This document shows positions 24,465 to 25,647 of a DNA stretch of 25,647 nucleotides, piece after piece. How positions within the stretch are numbered: the first letter of the stretch is position 1; every line of letters begins with the position of its first letter. The DNA is from an uncultured Lachnospiraceae bacterium (GTDB taxonomy: Bacteria > Bacillota > Clostridia > Lachnospirales > Lachnospiraceae). Under the pieces are notes generated by a model, which saw only the letters and a program-made list of their open reading frames with translations, made no database searches and was not told where the DNA came from. Position numbers and translations under genes: made by a program. The DNA is taken from assembly GCA_900546495.1 (NCBI GenBank), contig URDN01000036.1, positions 1 through 25,647 on the forward strand, in the 5' to 3' direction.

Positions 24465-24655
24465 ATTCAAGTCGAACGCACGTGAGACTTGGTGCGTGAT
24501 TCTGGTCAGCGAAAGCTGACATATTCTTCTCAGAATCACTGCACATCCTCGCGGAGCGTTTATCTCAGTCGGAGATTGTACTCCCACTGAGAAAGACTTG
24601 TTATTACTCACCACTTGCAGAAGTGGGAGTCTTCTCGACTGAGATAAATTCACCT
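24465..24655 (+). repeat. Structured repeat R2, full copy
   Basis: About 190 bases between permease A and the ATPase gene. Stems in order are GTGATTCTG / CAGAATCAC (24496-24504 with 24531-24539) enclosing GTCAGC-GAAA-GCTGAC (24505-24520). Then a 13-bp outer stem TTTATCTCAGTCG / CGACTGAGATAAA (24559-24571 with 24636-24648) encloses ACTCCCACT / AGTGGGAGT (24580-24588 with 24622-24630). AAGACT/AGTCTT and ACTT/AAGT offer alternative pairing. The first 69 bases match 25579-25647 at 67 positions. It begins ATTCAAG and ends near AAATTCA. No transposase is present. The ACTT-gcag-AAGTGGGAGT end resembles IS200/IS605 ends, by impression only. Confidence 0.65.
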
Positions 24656-24686
24656 TAAATCACATTGTATTTTTACAAATATTCCA

Positions 24687-25514
24687 TCACTGAACTGTAC
24701 TTAACTTCATACTGAGATAAAATACACCAATTAATACTAGATAAATGACCAACATCACCACCAACGGAATCAACCAGGTCACACTTCCCGATATATTCAT
24801 AATCGATTCTGGTCTCATAGCCTCGATCCATGTAATTTTTTCATATTTTTCTGCCACCATACAATCTGACGCCAGTTTTCCAAGTACCTGCTGATAAATA
24901 TAATTGATCATAAACGGCAGACAGATCAGCATGTATTTATCCCGAAAAGCAATTGCCACACCAATTCCAAACAGGCTGCCCATCATACCATAAAGGAATA
25001 CTCCAATCAAACGTTTCACAACTTCCGCCGCAAGCGTGCTTCCCATCAGATAAAACTCCTGTTCTTCCACTGGCAGCGTATTTAACGATGGGAAACGAAT
25101 CACCATAAGCAACCCGAACACCGCATAACCGATCAGGAAAATAATTCCTCCAGCCAACGCTCCACCGCAAACCTTGGAAATACAATATCGCAATTTTCCG
25201 GATCTCATCAGCGCAAATCGGATCTGACCATTCTGCCTTTCCCCGGACAGTGAGATCATATATCCCAATGTCAGAAGCATCGGTGCAAATACGGTCAGCC
25301 AGCCTCCGATACCTGCCCGCCACAATTCAAATGCAGTATGCGGAGTGTTAGTAACTTCTGGTCTTATCATCAATGAAAAAATAGATATCTGACTGCCGCC
25401 AACGTTCATGTCTCCCGTTGCAGTCAGACACAAAGCAATGATTCCTGCCACACCAAGTAATAAATATGGCAAATGTAAAACTTTCTGTACTTCTATCCGT
25501 ATGTTTCGCATCAT
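24687..25514 (-). CDS. ABC-2 type permease A (type 1)
   Basis: A 275-residue membrane protein with six hydrophobic segments. The first is LPYLLLGVAGIIALCLTATG, followed by an external loop of about 40 residues, then GWLTVFAPMLLTLGYMISLS and later segments to LVVMLVIYLVLIGVFYLSM. The basic GERQNGQIRFALMRSGKLRY after the second segment is typical of ABC-2 exporter subunits. Distant likeness to permease C is inferred. It starts at ATGATG after GGGGGTGAG. It lies at the 5' end of the cluster as far as the window shows, separated from the ATPase by repeat R2, and another R2 copy lies upstream. Confidence 0.75.
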   Translation of the reverse strand: MMRNIRIEVQKVLHLPYLLLGVAGIIALCLTATGDMNVGGSQISIFSLMIRPEVTNTPHTAFELWRAGIGGWLTVFAPMLLTLGYMISLSGERQNGQIRFALMRSGKLRYCISKVCGGALAGGIIFLIGYAVFGLLMVIRFPSLNTLPVEEQEFYLMGSTLAAEVVKRLIGVFLYGMMGSLFGIGVAIAFRDKYMLICLPFMINYIYQQVLGKLASDCMVAEKYEKITWIEAMRPESIMNISGSVTWLIPLVVMLVIYLVLIGVFYLSMKLSTVQ

Positions 25515-25578
25515 AACATCTCACCCCCAAATTTTCCGTTCAGATATATTTTTTGGTAAGTGACTCTCCGTATACATT

Positions 25579-25647
25579 ATTCAAGTCGAACTCACGTGAG
25601 ACTTGGTGCGTGATTCTGGTCAGCGTAAGCTGACATATTCTTCTCAG
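25579..25647 (+). repeat. Structured repeat R2, second copy (cut by window end)
   Basis: It matches 24465-24533 at 67 of 69 positions. One difference changes the GAAA loop to GTAA inside an unchanged GTCAGC/GCTGAC stem (25619-25634); both loops are GNRA type. It lies 65 bases upstream of permease A. Confidence 0.75.

Noticed and set aside
24435..24653. Minus-strand reading frame of 72 codons inside repeat R2
   Set aside because: It consists wholly of the structured repeat, and its composition follows the stems, not protein-like sequence.
22043..25647. CRISPR array or intact transposon
   Set aside because: Repeats are few, irregularly spaced and self-pairing, with no cas genes, and no TnpA, TnpB or DDE transposase is encoded in the window.

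Overview
The window looks like chromosome from a Lachnospiraceae-type anaerobic Firmicute (Clostridia). This rests on moderate-to-low GC, GGAGG-type ribosome binding sites, a T-box in front of pheS, a SpoIID/LytB-family protein, a Firmicute-style 6S RNA and the protein sequences themselves. Most genes lie on the minus strand. Only one cluster, 14900-17994, is on the plus strand.

Region by region. (1) 1-1760: pheS with a complete Phe T-box leader and leader terminator; the 260 bases downstream of pheS carry extragenic repeats and no gene. (2) 1804-4759: a YihY/BrkB-type membrane protein behind a long SpoIID/LytB-domain protein. (3) 4845-5310: an IS200/IS605-like hairpin repeat, then a strong candidate 6S RNA with its own consensus promoter and terminator. 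(4) 5330-6401: deoC-cdd nucleoside salvage operon. (5) 6755-12553: amino-acid biosynthesis, namely thrC with a small membrane protein, leuC-leuD, and ilvN-ilvC. A 310-base string of hairpins lies between ilvC and leuC. (6) 12654-14689: NCS2 purine-type permease and HAD phosphatase. (7) 14900-17994, plus strand: two different alpha/beta hydrolases and an ATP-grasp enzyme. (8) 18095-25514: a seven-gene ABC export cluster with one ATPase, four membrane subunits of two sequence types, and two related lipoproteins. It is interrupted by two families of structured repeats.

How the genes work together. ilvN/ilvC, leuC/leuD and thrC supply branched-chain amino acids and threonine. deoC/cdd break down deoxynucleosides and cytidine. 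The ABC cluster resembles small bacteriocin-immunity-type ABC-2 systems in architecture, but its lipoproteins match no family I can name, and it looks like two lipoprotein/permease sets sharing one ATPase. The hydrolase/hydrolase/ATP-grasp cluster is a plausible small biosynthetic or modification pathway of unknown product.

The best candidates for something undescribed are the ABC/lipoprotein cluster, the hydrolase/ATP-grasp cluster, and the structured repeats. One repeat family keeps a GNRA loop although its sequence differs between copies; another supplies the ribosome binding site of a permease gene. No transposase, TnpB, CRISPR array, tRNA or rRNA was found.
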